DNA from: Pycnococcus provasolii
Taxonomy: Eukaryota > Chlorophyta > Pseudoscourfieldiophyceae > Pseudoscourfieldiales
Length of the DNA stretch: 64,000 nt
Direction of reading: 5' to 3'
Assembly (NCBI GenBank): GCA_049487715.1
Contig: CP150559.1
Location: 620,001-684,000, forward strand
Below are positions 49,945 to 60,434 of this stretch, in pieces; the first letter of the stretch is position 1; the number at the start of each line of letters is the position of its first letter. Made by a program: the position numbers and the translations under genes. Under the pieces are notes generated by a model, which saw only the letters and a program-made list of their open reading frames with translations, was not told the DNA's origin and searched no databases.

Positions 49945-52243
49945 TTACAAAACAAGTCCGCTGTCGTCGCGACTTCTGCTCATAACGGTCGCCACGTCGG
50001 CATCCTGCTTAATAGGGTGAGGAAGGCTGTTGTAATATTCCTCCACATCGCCGTGCAAACCCTTTCGAGCGAGCGCGCCCAGGTGCGTGGCGTGATGCAA
50101 GGCGTTTGGAATCTCGTCGCGCTCAGCCATAAGCTTGAGCACGCGACGGGACACGTCAGGACGAGCCCATCGCCTTGCGGTTGACAGCGCCGCGTGCCAC
50201 ACGCGAGACGCAAACGCGTTTGTCGGAGCGTCCGCGAGCGTCGCGACGACTTCGTCGAACGCAGCCACCGTGCCGAGGGCGTGCACGTATGCGTGCAGCG
50301 TCAGCGCACTGTCTGCGTCGCCGGACGGGCCGTAGCCGAGGTTCGCACGGCTCGCGGCGAGGTCCCTGGATGCTGTCGACACCGCATCCTTAGATGGAGG
50401 GCGCGGCACACTACCGCGAGGAATGTCATCTCCCGCGGCGTATCGCATCGCGTGGTACCGAGCAAGGGCTGCCCACTCGCGCTCAGCCATTTTCTCGCGA
50501 TTCTGATCACTCGCGTACGGGACATCGCCCGCATGCAGGAGAATGTCCGACGTCTGTCCTGGCACCTTGCGCGAAGCTGATGTCAGCAGGCGAACGCTCC
50601 GGTTGCGCAGAAACTCGAGCGAACGCTCTTCACCACGCGGCAGGCTGGCGTGCGAGCGCACGATGCTTTCTGCCGCCGTCGCCGGATGTGGGATCGGATC
50701 ACGAGCGTCGTCGACACCTTTGCCTAGCTTCTTGCGGCGCGCGCGTAGTCGCTTGCCAACCATCTCCGTGCGAACGTTCTGCTGAAAGCCGGTCGGCGCT
50801 CCAGTCGCCAGCTCGTCAAGGACGCGGCACCCGAGGACGACATCTCGCGTCGAGTCGCCGCGAAGCAGAGCCGACTCGAGCACGACATTCAGCGCCATGG
50901 TCGCGGACTCCTCCACCTCTGGCGGGGCGCGCGCGGCTCGCGCGCCAGTCTCGTTCGCGTTCGCGTTGCGCGCTCGCTGCAAGACGGGCAGCGCGATGGC
51001 GGCCAGCGCGTGCACGCCTCCGCGGACGTCGTTCGCCTTGCCGAGGGCTCGAGCGTACGCCGATGCAAGCAGCGACGACGAGCACGCGTCCGCCCTCGAA
51101 GCAGCGTCGTCGCCATATCCGTCGTAGAGCAGAGGCTGCGCGTGATCGCCCCAGACGGCGTCCACGCGCAATGCCATGGGTGTGCGTCGCCTGCTTGGAT
51201 CGGGAGCGTTCGTGGCGAGGTCGCGTGGAGGCGGCACGTTCGCCGCTCGTCGAAGCGTTCTCGAAACCTCCATCTCCTCGTTGTTGTAGAAGCACGCCGC
51301 GACGAGAAGGCGCTCCGTCGCGAGCTTGCACGCGGTGAAGTGCGTTACGGGCACCTTATCCGCCCACTTCAGCGCCTGCAGCGACCCATCGAAGTCGCCA
51401 CGTTTGCGGCACGCGGAGCTCAGCCCGCACACCGCGATGGCAAGCACGCCAGGTGGCGGCATGGCGCTGGGTGGTGCGGATTCGATGGATGTGAATAGCT
51501 CGCTCAGCGCACGGCGCGCGTCGTCCGTCTTTCCCGCGCGCGCGAGCGTGCTGATGAGCGTGCACCTCGCGCGTGCCGACGCGACTTTGTTCTCTCCGAG
51601 CATTCTGTCCATCGCTTCGAGCGCCGCGGTGCACACGTCGACGTCACCAACTGCGTGCGCGCTGTACATGAGCGTCTCGAGGCACCTCCTCGCGTCGTCG
51701 ACGTGCCCGTGTGCGCCCGCCGCTCTCACGACGTACGGGTCGAACAGCAGGCTTGCTTGTCTTGCTCTCCCTCTTTCGAGCAGCCTGCTCATGCGGTCAC
51801 GCAGTTTTATGGCCTGTCGTTTTGCGAGCTTCGACGCATCTTCCGTCGAACTGTTTTGTTGTTGTTGTTGTTGTTGTTGTTTACCTATGCCGTTTCCTTC
51901 GTGAACATCAGTATTCCTTGTTGTGGCTGTCGACGACGACGACGACGACGACGACGCGGCGTCACACGCGAATCCTCTGGACGTAAAAACTGGCGACGAA
52001 AACGTTGGCGGCTTGCGAAGGGCGTGTGAAATCTGCTTCGAAGAAGTCTTACTACTCCTGGTTGCCGAGTAGTCGTTCAGAGCGTCGCGTGCTGCTGATG
52101 AGCTGATTTGCAGCTTCTGTCTCCCGGAAGTAAAACTCACCACAGGAAGTTGAAGTTGCCCCCCGTAGAGCACAAGGAGAGGGCAAAACAGCAACAAGAC
52201 CACGGGCGGAATGACAAACGAAGAGTGAGCGCAGAGCCGCCAT
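49945..52243 (-). CDS. PPR/TPR-like helical-repeat organellar protein
   Basis: The frame is open from a GTG at 52203, but an ATG at 52243 in another frame begins MAALRSLFVCHSARGLVAVL, a good organelle leader. A 46-nt intron (52140-52095, GTGAGT...ATCAG) joins the two in frame, giving about 750 residues. A Ser tract and a Gln tract follow. The body is helix-turn-helix pairs resembling pentatricopeptide repeats (ARARCTLISTLARAGKTDDA, VHALGTVAAFDEVVATL). PPR proteins process organelle RNA; the target is unknown. The splice model is tentative. Confidence 0.65.
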
Positions 52244-52460
52244 TGCTTCTGGTGCGGTGCGGTGTTGTGCGGTGCGGTGTGATGTGATGCGAGCCGCCAC
52301 AGCAGATGTCTGTCTGCGCGGAGGATGGAGGGGGAAAAAGGGAAAGGGGGGAGGGGGAGGAAGGGAGCGCGGAAGAATCAGAAAAGGAGGGAGGGGGATG
52401 CAACAACGGATCCCCAGATACCAGACCTCTCCCTCAGTAGGACGGGTACAAAGATAAAAG

Positions 52461-52560
52461 TAGGGTTTTAGGGGTGGGGTGTTCCATCAAGCTTAGGGTG
52501 TTAGGGTTATCCCGAGGTGGGGTGGTTAGGGTTACCCTAGGAAGGGTGGTTAGGGTTTCT
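52461..52560. repeat. Degenerate TTAGGG units in divergent promoter
   Basis: Spaced TTTAGGG, TTAGGG and GGTTAGGGTTACC units separated by GGTGGGG sequence. It lies between the PPR-like gene (minus) and the phosphate translocator (plus). One copy is palindromic (TTAGGGTTACCCTA). Confidence 0.85.
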
Positions 52561-53052
52561 AGCTAGGGGACCTACCGTAGTCTATCTTCTTCCTGTGAAC
52601 TGACAGCGATGTGCATGCATTTGAATTCTTCTCTTCTACCCTAACTCGTAGCTACGATAGGGCGAGGTGTTCTGTAATTCTGTTCTGTTCCCGAGTTGGT
52701 GAGGTTGCTGCCCGAGAACAGCTCGTTGGGATGTGATGTGAGGTGCTGAGGTGGTTGAGTTGCTGCGGCCGCGGAGGAGTTCAGGCTATTAGGTGGTTAT
52801 CCTTTCCCACCCCACTGGGAACGGGCAACCCACTGGCCCCTTGTTAACCGGGTGCAACAAACACCCCTTGTGCCTTGTATGGGATACGAGCCGCCAGAAC
52901 CCGCTCCCCTCCCCTCCCCTCCCCCTCGTCCTCGTCCTCTTATTCGTCCTCTTATTCTTTCTTATTCGTCCTCTCTTCTCTCTCGTCGTAAACTTTACGT
53001 TTAGTCTCCCTTCGTCTCGTCGTGTCACTTCAGATCAAGCAAGCAAGCAAGC
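52561..53052. other. 5' region of phosphate translocator
   Basis: No gene. CT-rich leader from 52900 to 53040 and AAGCAAGC repeats just before the start codon. Confidence 0.5.
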
Positions 53053-54312
53053 ATGGCCCCTTGCAGCTTCGTCAACCTCTCTGGGAGAGGTCTACAGTCT
53101 TTACGCAGCTGTACTCCGTCGACTTCTGCAAGGCGGGTCAGCAAGTCGGCGCACGCTCAGAAGCAGAAGCTGCAGCTGCAGCAGTCAACACAGACGCGAG
53201 ACAGACACGTGATAGCCGCTTGCTATCCCGGGGAGAAGCAGCAGCGAACGCGAGGCTTGTCAGCGTCGTCACGTTCAAGGCGAACCTACAATTCCACACC
53301 AACAAGGGACGTGCAAGCCGCGGCGGGCGCGGATGCGATCGACGCACCTGCCGAAGACGAGGGAGATAAGTGGAGGCAAGCGCGCATCGCGGCGAGCCTG
53401 TGTGGCTGGTTCTTCCTGAACGCATGCTTCGCCATCTTCAATAAGAAGACGCTCACCGTCTTCCCGTACCCGTGGCTGCTAAGCTGGATTCAAATCGCCA
53501 CCGGCGCCGCACTTATGCTCGCGCTGTGGGCCACCAAGGTGTTCCCCGCGCCAGAAGGTGGGCTGACGTGGAAGAAGTGCAAGGTGCTGCTTCCCACGTC
53601 CATCCTGCACCTGATCGCGCACGTCAGCGCGTGCGTCAGCTACAAGTTCAGCTCCGTCTCAATCACGCAGGTGGTCAAGGCGGCGGAACCCGTATGCTCG
53701 GTCGTGCTGCTGACCCTCTTCTTCGGCAAACGCTACTCCGTGTGGACGTGGCTGAGCTTGTTTCCCGTGGTTGTGGGCGTGGCGTTGAGCTCGGCGACGG
53801 AGATCAACTTCTCCATGCTTGCGTTCAGCATGGCGATGGTGTCGAACATCGCGTGCGCTTTTCGCGGTGTGACGAGCAAGCAAATGCAGGCAGACCTAGG
53901 ACTTCGGGGCATCAACCTCTACGCCGGCATCGCGATCGTCAGCTCCGTCCTCCTCCTCCCGTTCAGCCTCTTGGCGGAAGGTGCGCACCTCGGCACGGCG
54001 TTCGCGGATGCGCAGGCAGCTATGGTGAAGCTTAACTACGCGGAGGCTGCGTGGGGTTTCCCCATCTTCCTCACCGTCGGCTCTGTGCTGTACCACACGT
54101 ACAACCAGACGAGCTACCAGGCGCTCGCGGAACTTACGCCGCTCTCGCACAGCATCGCCAACACCGTCAAGCGCGTCGTCATCATTGTTGCCTCGGTTGT
54201 CGTGCTGAAGAACACCATCACCATGCAAGGCTGGATCGCGGCGTTGGTTGCAGTTGGCGGCGTGTTCCTGTACTCGCTTGCTCAGATGGCTGAGAAGAAG
54301 GCTGCGAAGTAG
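53053..54312 (+). CDS. Plastid sugar-phosphate/phosphate translocator
   Basis: 419 residues. About 110 N-terminal residues, rich in Ser/Gln/Arg/Thr, form a long plastid transit peptide. The drug/metabolite-transporter fold follows with FLNACFAIFNKKTL, FPYPWLLSWIQ, the family motif FSSVSITQVVKAAEPVCSV, and KRVVIIVASVVVL near the C-terminus. About eight to ten transmembrane helices are visible. It belongs to the TPT/GPT/PPT/XPT group of the inner plastid envelope, exchanging phosphate for phosphorylated sugars. The exact substrate is unclear, though conserved Lys and Arg of the binding site are present. Confidence 0.9.
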   Translation: MAPCSFVNLSGRGLQSLRSCTPSTSARRVSKSAHAQKQKLQLQQSTQTRDRHVIAACYPGEKQQRTRGLSASSRSRRTYNSTPTRDVQAAAGADAIDAPAEDEGDKWRQARIAASLCGWFFLNACFAIFNKKTLTVFPYPWLLSWIQIATGAALMLALWATKVFPAPEGGLTWKKCKVLLPTSILHLIAHVSACVSYKFSSVSITQVVKAAEPVCSVVLLTLFFGKRYSVWTWLSLFPVVVGVALSSATEINFSMLAFSMAMVSNIACAFRGVTSKQMQADLGLRGINLYAGIAIVSSVLLLPFSLLAEGAHLGTAFADAQAAMVKLNYAEAAWGFPIFLTVGSVLYHTYNQTSYQALAELTPLSHSIANTVKRVVIIVASVVVLKNTITMQGWIAALVAVGGVFLYSLAQMAEKKAAK

Positions 54313-55072
54313 GATAGGATACACTTGGCGTGGTGGCGGTGGCGACGGCGACGGCGACGGCGACGGCGGCGGTTTTTTTCCTTGCTGTGACTGTGTAGAA
54401 ACATAAATGCAGTACCTACCTACGTAAGATTACTACACGCTACCGGTAAGGTGCGTACTGCGTGTGTGCTGAGGTGAGGGGCAAGGGGCGGGGGGAATGG
54501 AGGGGAGGGGTGCCCGTCCCTTTCGGGTTGAGCTGCCCGAGGGGGGGAGCGGGTCCAAGGGGTAGGAATTAGCCGGGGATCGGTGACGGTTATGACTGGT
54601 TTCCCCGTGATCGCCAACCGGGGTGAAATTTTTTCACCCCAGGAAATTGATCCTTCCAGTTCAAATCCTCTAGGATGAAGGTTTCTAACACCCGTCACAC
54701 GGGTGAAACGTGCCAGCCTCAAATTACCTTGTTAGATAATGGCGCTGTAGAACCGAGCTGAGGGGTATTCGTGCACACAACGTCACAAATCACACACCAC
54801 CAACTAGTGCATCCTATTTTAAGCGTGAAGCTGTACGGCTGGTACGCGCGCAGAGGTGTGTGTGTCCTGCCGCCGTTCACAACGGCACGTCGGCGAGGAA
54901 CAAAGAGAAAGAGTTCGATTTACATCAAAAGAACGAGCTCACAGTGATTATTATCAGCGCGTGTGCGAAGGAAATCCAGATCCTATTTTCGCGCACACGA
55001 CGCGTCACGCTATACTGTATTTCGTTCGTCCTTGAAAAAAAAAGCTTGCAAAAGTGAAAAAAAAAACCCTTT
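54313..55072. other. Intergenic region, 760 bp
   Basis: No gene is supported. Contains a (GGCGAC)n microsatellite (54338-54371), a perfect hairpin at 54620-54640 (GGGGTGAAA/TTTCACCCC) with a second CACCCGT/ACGGGTG stem near 54690, and AT-rich sequence before the peroxiredoxin gene. The minus-strand frame 54420-54722 has no recognisable domain. Confidence 0.5.
54620..54640. repeat. Hairpin (9-bp perfect stem)
   Basis: GGGGTGAAA, 3-nt loop, TTTCACCCC. A second hairpin with a related ACCCGT stem lies about 50 bp further on. Possibly a transcript 3'-end element of the upstream translocator. Confidence 0.7.
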
Positions 55073-55961
55073 TTAAGCAGCCACTTTTTCGACTGTTCGA
55101 AGCACCTCCGCAGGCTCTGGGTATGAGCCAGGTAGAGGGTCGATCCAAGCGGCGGTGATTTTGCCGTTTTCGACGACGAAAGTGCCTCCGAGACGCTTGA
55201 CGCCTTCTGGAATCTCGCCAAACTTCATGTCCTTCGGTACGGGAGACAACTTCATCACGCTTGTGAGGTACGTCCACCACTGTCCAGTCGTGAATCCAGG
55301 AGGTTTCATGTCTTTCGCGGCTTCCGCACTCTGCGCCTCGTTATCGCCAATGAGCGCTAGACCTGCGTCGTTGTAAGCATCAAACTTGTACTCGGATGCG
55401 TCGACGTACATCAAGTCGCGGGTGACTTCCGGATTCGAGTCCAGAAACTGGTTGAGTTTTTCCACGTCGCCGATAGAAAGCATCACAAGTCGCATACCCT
55501 CAGGGAGGTCGTCCACTGCCGACGACCACTAATGTCGAAGGTTTGATGGCGTCAGTGATTGTTTTTCAGCACGAGAAGAAGCAAATCAAAGCAAAAAGAC
55601 GAACCTCCTTCGCATGCGACCAGCAATACAGTCTATTTCATTTAGTGTGTTAGGTTGTTAGTGATTGTTGTTCATCTGCCATGGATGGTTAGAGGTAGTC
55701 TTACCAGCCCAAGTGTCGCAGGAAGACAACGACACCGTTGTCTCCAATTGCGTCACCGACGGTCGTCGCGCCTGAGGAGTTGACGAGCCTGGCTGTTTTG
55801 AGCGTGGCGCCGTACGACACGCTTTTGTTATTGACAGTTGCGACTCCTTCGGGCGTGACGGAGCACGGCACCGCGCGCGACGACGACGCAACCACGGCGT
55901 TACGGCGGGCCACCAGACGACGAGGGCTGGCCCGAGCCACGAGGCGAGCGGCCATCATCAT
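55073..55961 (-). CDS. Peroxiredoxin-like 2 (PRXL2/AhpC-TSA_2) protein
   Basis: The N-terminal exon begins MMMAARLVARAS at 55961 with an organelle leader and runs to GVVVFLRHLG, the strand before the active-site C-x-x-C of PRXL2 proteins. A donor (GGTAAG) follows at 55699. The second part, from 55528 (WSSAVDDLPEG) to 55073, carries MRLVMLSIGDVEKL, TGQWWTYLTSV and FVVENGKITAAWIDP. The two parts do not join in frame by the simplest GT-AG splice; a very small exon carrying the C-x-x-C, or a base discrepancy, is needed. The family are thioredoxin-fold redox proteins. Confidence 0.78.
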
Positions 55962-56043
55962 CCCGGTCGACGGAGGGGAACTAAAACGCGTGGTGGAGAA
56001 AGCAAGGGGGAGGGAGGACGGGGACGAGTTACCTGTACCACAA

Positions 56044-56113
56044 GCGAAGGCGAAGGCGAAGGCGAAGGCGAAGGGCCGCAACCCTAAGGGTAACCCTAGC
56101 CCTTAAACCCTAT
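56044..56113. repeat. GGCGAA microsatellite and CCCTAA units
   Basis: Five to six GGCGAA units (56044-56074) followed by ACCCTAAGGGTAACCCTAG, a partly palindromic telomere-like motif. It lies between the PRXL2-like gene (minus) and the sialyltransferase-like gene (plus). Confidence 0.85.
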
Positions 56114-56283
56114 CGTAGCCCTGCCCTCCCTTGCCCCTCTTGGCGTCTGTCCGTCCCTTGCTCACCTCTGCCCCCCTCCGTCAGCCTCTCCGTCAGTCCG
56201 CCCCCCCTCCTCGGTTAACTTCTCGCCGACGACAAGACGCGACGGAGCGAGCGAGTGAGGGAAGGAAGGGCAGGGACATCCGG

Positions 56284-57875
56284 ATGGCAGCGACGGGCGG
56301 CGGTTCTCCGGCCAACGCGCTCTGGCTCGTCGTCAAGTACTGGCCGTTCATTAACCTCGTCGTCGTACGTCGCAATCAATCACACCTTGCAGGGCTCGAA
56401 AGGCTCTAGGGCAGTCCTAGAGCCCTTCGTGGTCTCCCTCTCTCGCACACCTTTGATCTGACCTCGAACCAATACACACACGCACACACACACGCACACG
56501 CGATCAACAGGTATGCGTCCTGCTCTCACAGCGACTCGGAATCGATAACGACCGGGAGACGGGCATAGACGGCAACCTCGACTGCTCGCCTCTAGCAGCC
56601 AAGGCGACGACGCAGCCGATCGACGACACGGATGGGGACGGCGACTGCGCGAACGATTGCAGCGGGCGCGGTATGTGCGAACACGGCACGTGCATCTGCG
56701 AGAGCGGCTTTTCGGGCGAAGACTGCAGCCAAGCAACGTGCCCCAGCGCGTGCTCGGGTAAGGGAAAGTGCCTGCCGAGCGGCGTCTGCGTGTGCCACCG
56801 CACGTTCACGGGACCGGACTGCTCGACCGAAGTGTTCTCGCTGAGACTCGAGAAGGTGCTGCAGACGCTCGGCCGGCCGTTCAGCGAAAAGGGAAGCTTC
56901 GACGAGGATGTCGACCTCATTGTCAGTGCCAAGAGCATGAAGAAGTACCCGCGCGTTCTGTGCCGCACCAAGGCGTGCGCGCTCACGTGGGCAGTCAGCC
57001 TCAGCGGAGTCACGCCGTTTCTTCCGCGCGAGAACTGGAAGCCTGCGTACAAGACGTGCGCGGTGGTGTCTTCGAGCAAGCACATCCTGGACGGTTACAA
57101 CGCAACATCTGGCGGCAAGGGGCGCGTCGTCAGCAAGGGCTGGGGCGACGAGATTGACGGGCACGCGATGGTGCTACGCTTCGACAACGCGCCCACGCAA
57201 GGCTTCGAGCGCGACGTTGGATCGCGCACCACGCACAGGCTCGTGGCTGGTGACTACGCGAGAATGGTGCACAGCCTGCTTGGCACGGAGGTTGTGACGA
57301 ACCAGACGAAGAGCGTCGTCACCGCGAGCACGTGGTGGGCGCAGGGCGTGCCTAGTCCTGAGAAGGTTGTGTACTTCATGAGCGTGCCCGGCATTGCGTC
57401 CAAGCCTGGCGAGGTGGGCGGTCAGGTGCGCGCGCCGGATCACAACGCGTTTGCACCTTTCACCGAGGTGTTTCCGGGCAATCGGAGGTACCTGCTCAGT
57501 CCAGTACTGCTGAAGCGCATCCACGATGCACACGAGCGCGTCCGCGAGACGATACGCACGCTCGAGCTGGGATGCTACAAGGACTCGGCACCGACGCTTA
57601 GTCAAATCTTCCTCGCCTCGTTACTAAGCCTTCAGCTGTGCTCGGAGGTTCACGTGTACGGAGTTGCCATCGCCGCGCCTGGCGCGGAGGGCGACACGCG
57701 GCTTAAGCGCGACAAGCGGTTTCGCGCGCGGTATCGAAGCGGCTCCAATGCGATGGAGCTGTACTATCCCAACAAGGATGGCTTCAAGCCGGAAGTGCCG
57801 CTGATGGATGATTTGACGCATAGCCACGGCCTGCGCATTCTCCAAGAGACGGGACGATTGCACGTGCACGGCTAA
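56284..57875 (+). CDS. Sialyltransferase-like (GT29) protein with EGF-like repeats
   Basis: Two exons: 56284-56364 (27 codons) and 56511-57875; intron 146 nt, GTACGT...CAACAG, phase 0; 481 residues. An N-terminal signal anchor (about 12-31, WLVVKYWPFINLVVVCVLLS) gives type II Golgi topology. Two EGF-like Cys-rich units (about 70-130, CSGRGMCEHGTCIC and CSGKGKCLPSGVCVC) precede a GT29-like domain. That domain has a clear motif L (CAVVSS ... IDGHAMVLRFDNAPTQGFERDVG) and motif S (LSQIFLASLLSLQLCSEVHVYG). Green algae generally lack sialic acid, so another acidic sugar is a likelier donor. EGF repeats before GT29 are unusual. Confidence 0.87.
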
Positions 57876-58013
57876 GAACTTGCTACTACTAAAACTTTTG
57901 TACCATAGTATCCACCATATTAGACTGTTATGACTTTACATAATACTGTACCTTCCACCCACCGCCAGTCGTAGAAAAAAAGTGTCATCCACCATATTAC
58001 TGATTGAGAAAAT

Positions 58014-58944
58014 TTAGCTGCCGTTCATCGTCTCAAGTGCTCTGATCAAAGCCTGCGTTCCCGATCGCTCGTGTCCGAGAGATATGACGCTCAGATAGAG
58101 CGAATGTGCGAGGGAGAGGCCAGGGAGAGATATTTTCATGCGCTCGCATTCACGCAGAGTGATTCCGAGATCCTTCACAAAGTGCTCCACCATGAATCCC
58201 GGCGCCATGTCCCCGCCCGTGATTCGGTCGGCATAAAGCTCGAGACTCTTGGAGTACGCCGCGCCGCCCGCGATGGCGTTGAGAAAGTCCTTGACGTTCA
58301 GGCCCGCTTTGGACGCGTAGACCATCGATTCGCACAGTCCAATCATCGTCGTCGCGATGGCAACTTGGTTTGCCATTTTCGCGTGTTGCCCCTTGCCAGG
58401 GATTCCCATGGGAAAGGCCGTTCCAAGGCATGCGAGCACAGGCTTGACGGACTCAAGCACGGCTGGTTCCGCTCCGCAAAAAATTGACAGCTTGGCCGCC
58501 TTTGCGCCCTTGTCTCCTCCAGAAACGGGGCAGTCACACGCACCTCGCGTTTCTTGCACTCGCTTCTGCTGCAATTCGTTCGGCCAATACAGGCTCGGTA
58601 GTTGTGAAGTCAATGACGACAGAGCCAGGCTTTAGGTTCGCGACGACGCCCGTTTCAGGGTGCAGGATAACCTGCTCGATGTCCTTGGGAAAACCTAGCA
58701 TGGTGCACACGACGTCGGACGCCGCTGCGACTTCAGCGGGTGATGCGGCGTACTCGGCACCGTTTGCGATGAGTTGCTCAGCCTTGGACTTGGTTCTCGT
58801 GTATACGGTGAGCGGATATCCTGCGTCCATTATGTGCTGCGCCATGGGCGCGCCCATGATTCCCGTTCCAATGAATCCGACGCGCGTGGACTTGGGCACG
58901 CTTGCGTCGAACGCCGGTTGGAACGGTGCTGCTGCCGCCGCCAT
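58014..58944 (-). pseudogene. 3-hydroxyisobutyrate dehydrogenase-like, one-base frameshift
   Basis: Family of beta-hydroxyacid dehydrogenases (NAD(P)-dependent; plant HIBADH-like/GLYR). The N-terminal half starts MAAAAAPFQPAF at 58944 (an alternative Met lies at 59064, with an organelle leader) and has VGFIGTGIMGAPMAQHIMDAG. The C-terminal half has CPVSGGDKGA and the catalytic-Lys region HAKMANQVAIATTMIG. The frames meet at GTG-T-GAC near 58536: removing one T restores RCVDCPVSGG. Everything else is intact, so this is a recent frameshift or a sequencing error. Joined length would be about 310 residues. Confidence 0.8.
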
Positions 58945-59146
58945 GGTGCTTAAGGTATAAGCCGGTGGTAGACGTCGTCGTCGCGCTAGAGGCTGTGTTT
59001 GCGTATAGGTCAGTGTACGCCAGAACGAAGCAGCACGTAAAGACCGACCTATAGACAGGCTCATGCGAACGAGCGCGGGTGACGATGCGAAAAAGTGGAT
59101 AACATCAGGAGAAGGACGAGGGAGACGACGAGCGGAAGCCGAATTC

Positions 59147-59176
59147 GGTTAGGGTTAGGGTTAGGGTTAGGGTTAT
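59147..59176. repeat. TTAGGG array in divergent promoter
   Basis: Four tandem TTAGGG units between the dehydrogenase-like gene (minus) and NDUFS4 (plus, start 59313). Confidence 0.95.
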
Positions 59177-59312
59177 TCGGCAACGTTGTTCTCTTCTCTT
59201 TGGCCGGGTGGCTCCGTCCCTCCTCTCCTGAGCGAACCCAACCCCGGGCTGGCTGTTCTCGTCCCTTTCCCAACGAACGCGTCGTCGACTTCGCTCGTCC
59301 TCCCGCACTCTC

Positions 59313-60025
59313 ATGTTCGCGCTCGCAGCCTTCGCGGGCCAGGGGGCGCGCCCGCTCGCTTGCGCGTCAGCAGTGCGCGCGTACGCAACGTCGTGGGGGA
59401 TAGTCGCGGGCTCGCCGGAATCCACCTACCAGCGAAAGGTACGTAGGGAACTTTGACTCGTCGCCCTTGGCCTATTATGCGTCTGCGCGGGTTTTTTTTT
59501 TTGGTCTTTGCGTGGGCTTTCTCCGTGTGACTCAGCAAGGAAACTGACAACCTCTCTAAAACAATACAAAAAAACTGTGTTTAGGTGACCATCTACAGCC
59601 CCGCGCGCCCGCCGAGCCAGCAGGGCTTGGCTTGCTTGGGAAAGTGGAAAATTGAGTTTGAGTACGGAGGGAGGTGGGAAAACCCGCTCATGGGATGGAC
59701 GAGCACGTCAGACCCGCTCGCGAACGTCGGATACAGCCACCTGACGTTCGACACTCGCGAGGCGGCGGAGCACTTCGCAAGTAACCAGGGCTGGACGTAC
59801 GTCGTGGCGAAGGAACCGAACACGCACAGCAGGCTTAAGCGTCACACGCGCTGGTTTGACTACGGGAGCGTGTACAGCACGAAACGCGCGGGACTTCCGC
59901 TGGACCCGCCGCAGTTCTCCGACCCGTCTGCAGGCTACCGAGGTGCCAAGGGAAAGTACACGACCAAGGGAAGCTTTACTCTTGAGAAGGGCGGCATGAA
60001 AGTGAACGCAGACGCGAAGAAGTAA
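59313..60025 (+). CDS. NDUFS4: Complex I subunit NDUFS4 (18 kDa)
   Basis: Mitochondrial NADH:ubiquinone oxidoreductase peripheral-arm subunit. Two exons: 59313-59438 (42 codons) and 59585-60025; intron 146 nt, GTACGT...TTTAG, phase 0; 188 residues. Exon 1 encodes a mitochondrial leader ([18 protein letters not shown]). Exon 2 has [21 protein letters not shown], the family signature [34 protein letters not shown] and YVVAKEP. The C-terminal ~60 residues are longer than in animals, with YRGAKGKYT. Confidence 0.93.
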
Positions 60026-60263
60026 TAGCCTTCGCACGTCCTGCGGCGCTCACCACTTTCTCCTTCTCTCTTGCCGTGTGCTGCGCGTGTGTGTTATTTC
60101 CAAAACATATAGTAATGAAAGACGTATGTTTTGTTTTATTTTCAAGGAAATCCCACGGTCATTACAAAAGAGTCGTGGAAGACAGGATTTTTGTGCACCG
60201 ATGCAGCACACGACAAGTGTACAACCGAACCGAACGGGACTGTCGGCTTGGCTGGCTGATAGC

Positions 60264-60434
60264 TTAGCGGTACTTGACGAATCCAATGTCCTTCGCGTAC
60301 TGTCGGAAGCACTGTCGGCAGATATTTAATCCGTACTTACGGATGAGTCCGTGCGTGTTGTTGCACACACGGCAGTGACGCGAGCCGAGACCGTACTTCT
60401 TCGGGTGGCTGTTCCAGATTGTGTCGTGTCCCAT
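60264..60434 (-). CDS. RPS29: 40S ribosomal protein S29 (uS14)
   Basis: 56 residues, the usual length. Four zinc-binding cysteines are in place: C-R-V-C near 21-24 and C-R-Q-C near 39-42, within [17 protein letters not shown]. Begins MGHDTIW and ends IGFVKYR. Complete and single-exon. Confidence 0.96.
   Translation of the reverse strand: MGHDTIWNSHPKKYGLGSRHCRVCNNTHGLIRKYGLNICRQCFRQYAKDIGFVKYR

Noticed and set aside
52052-52300. Separate small gene MAALRSL... on the minus strand.
   Set aside because: Its first 34 codons fit better as the leader exon of the PPR-like gene; the rest of the frame lacks protein character.
54640-54690. tRNA-like TTCAAATCC segment.
   Set aside because: No flanking T-stem pairing, anticodon arm or acceptor stem could be formed.
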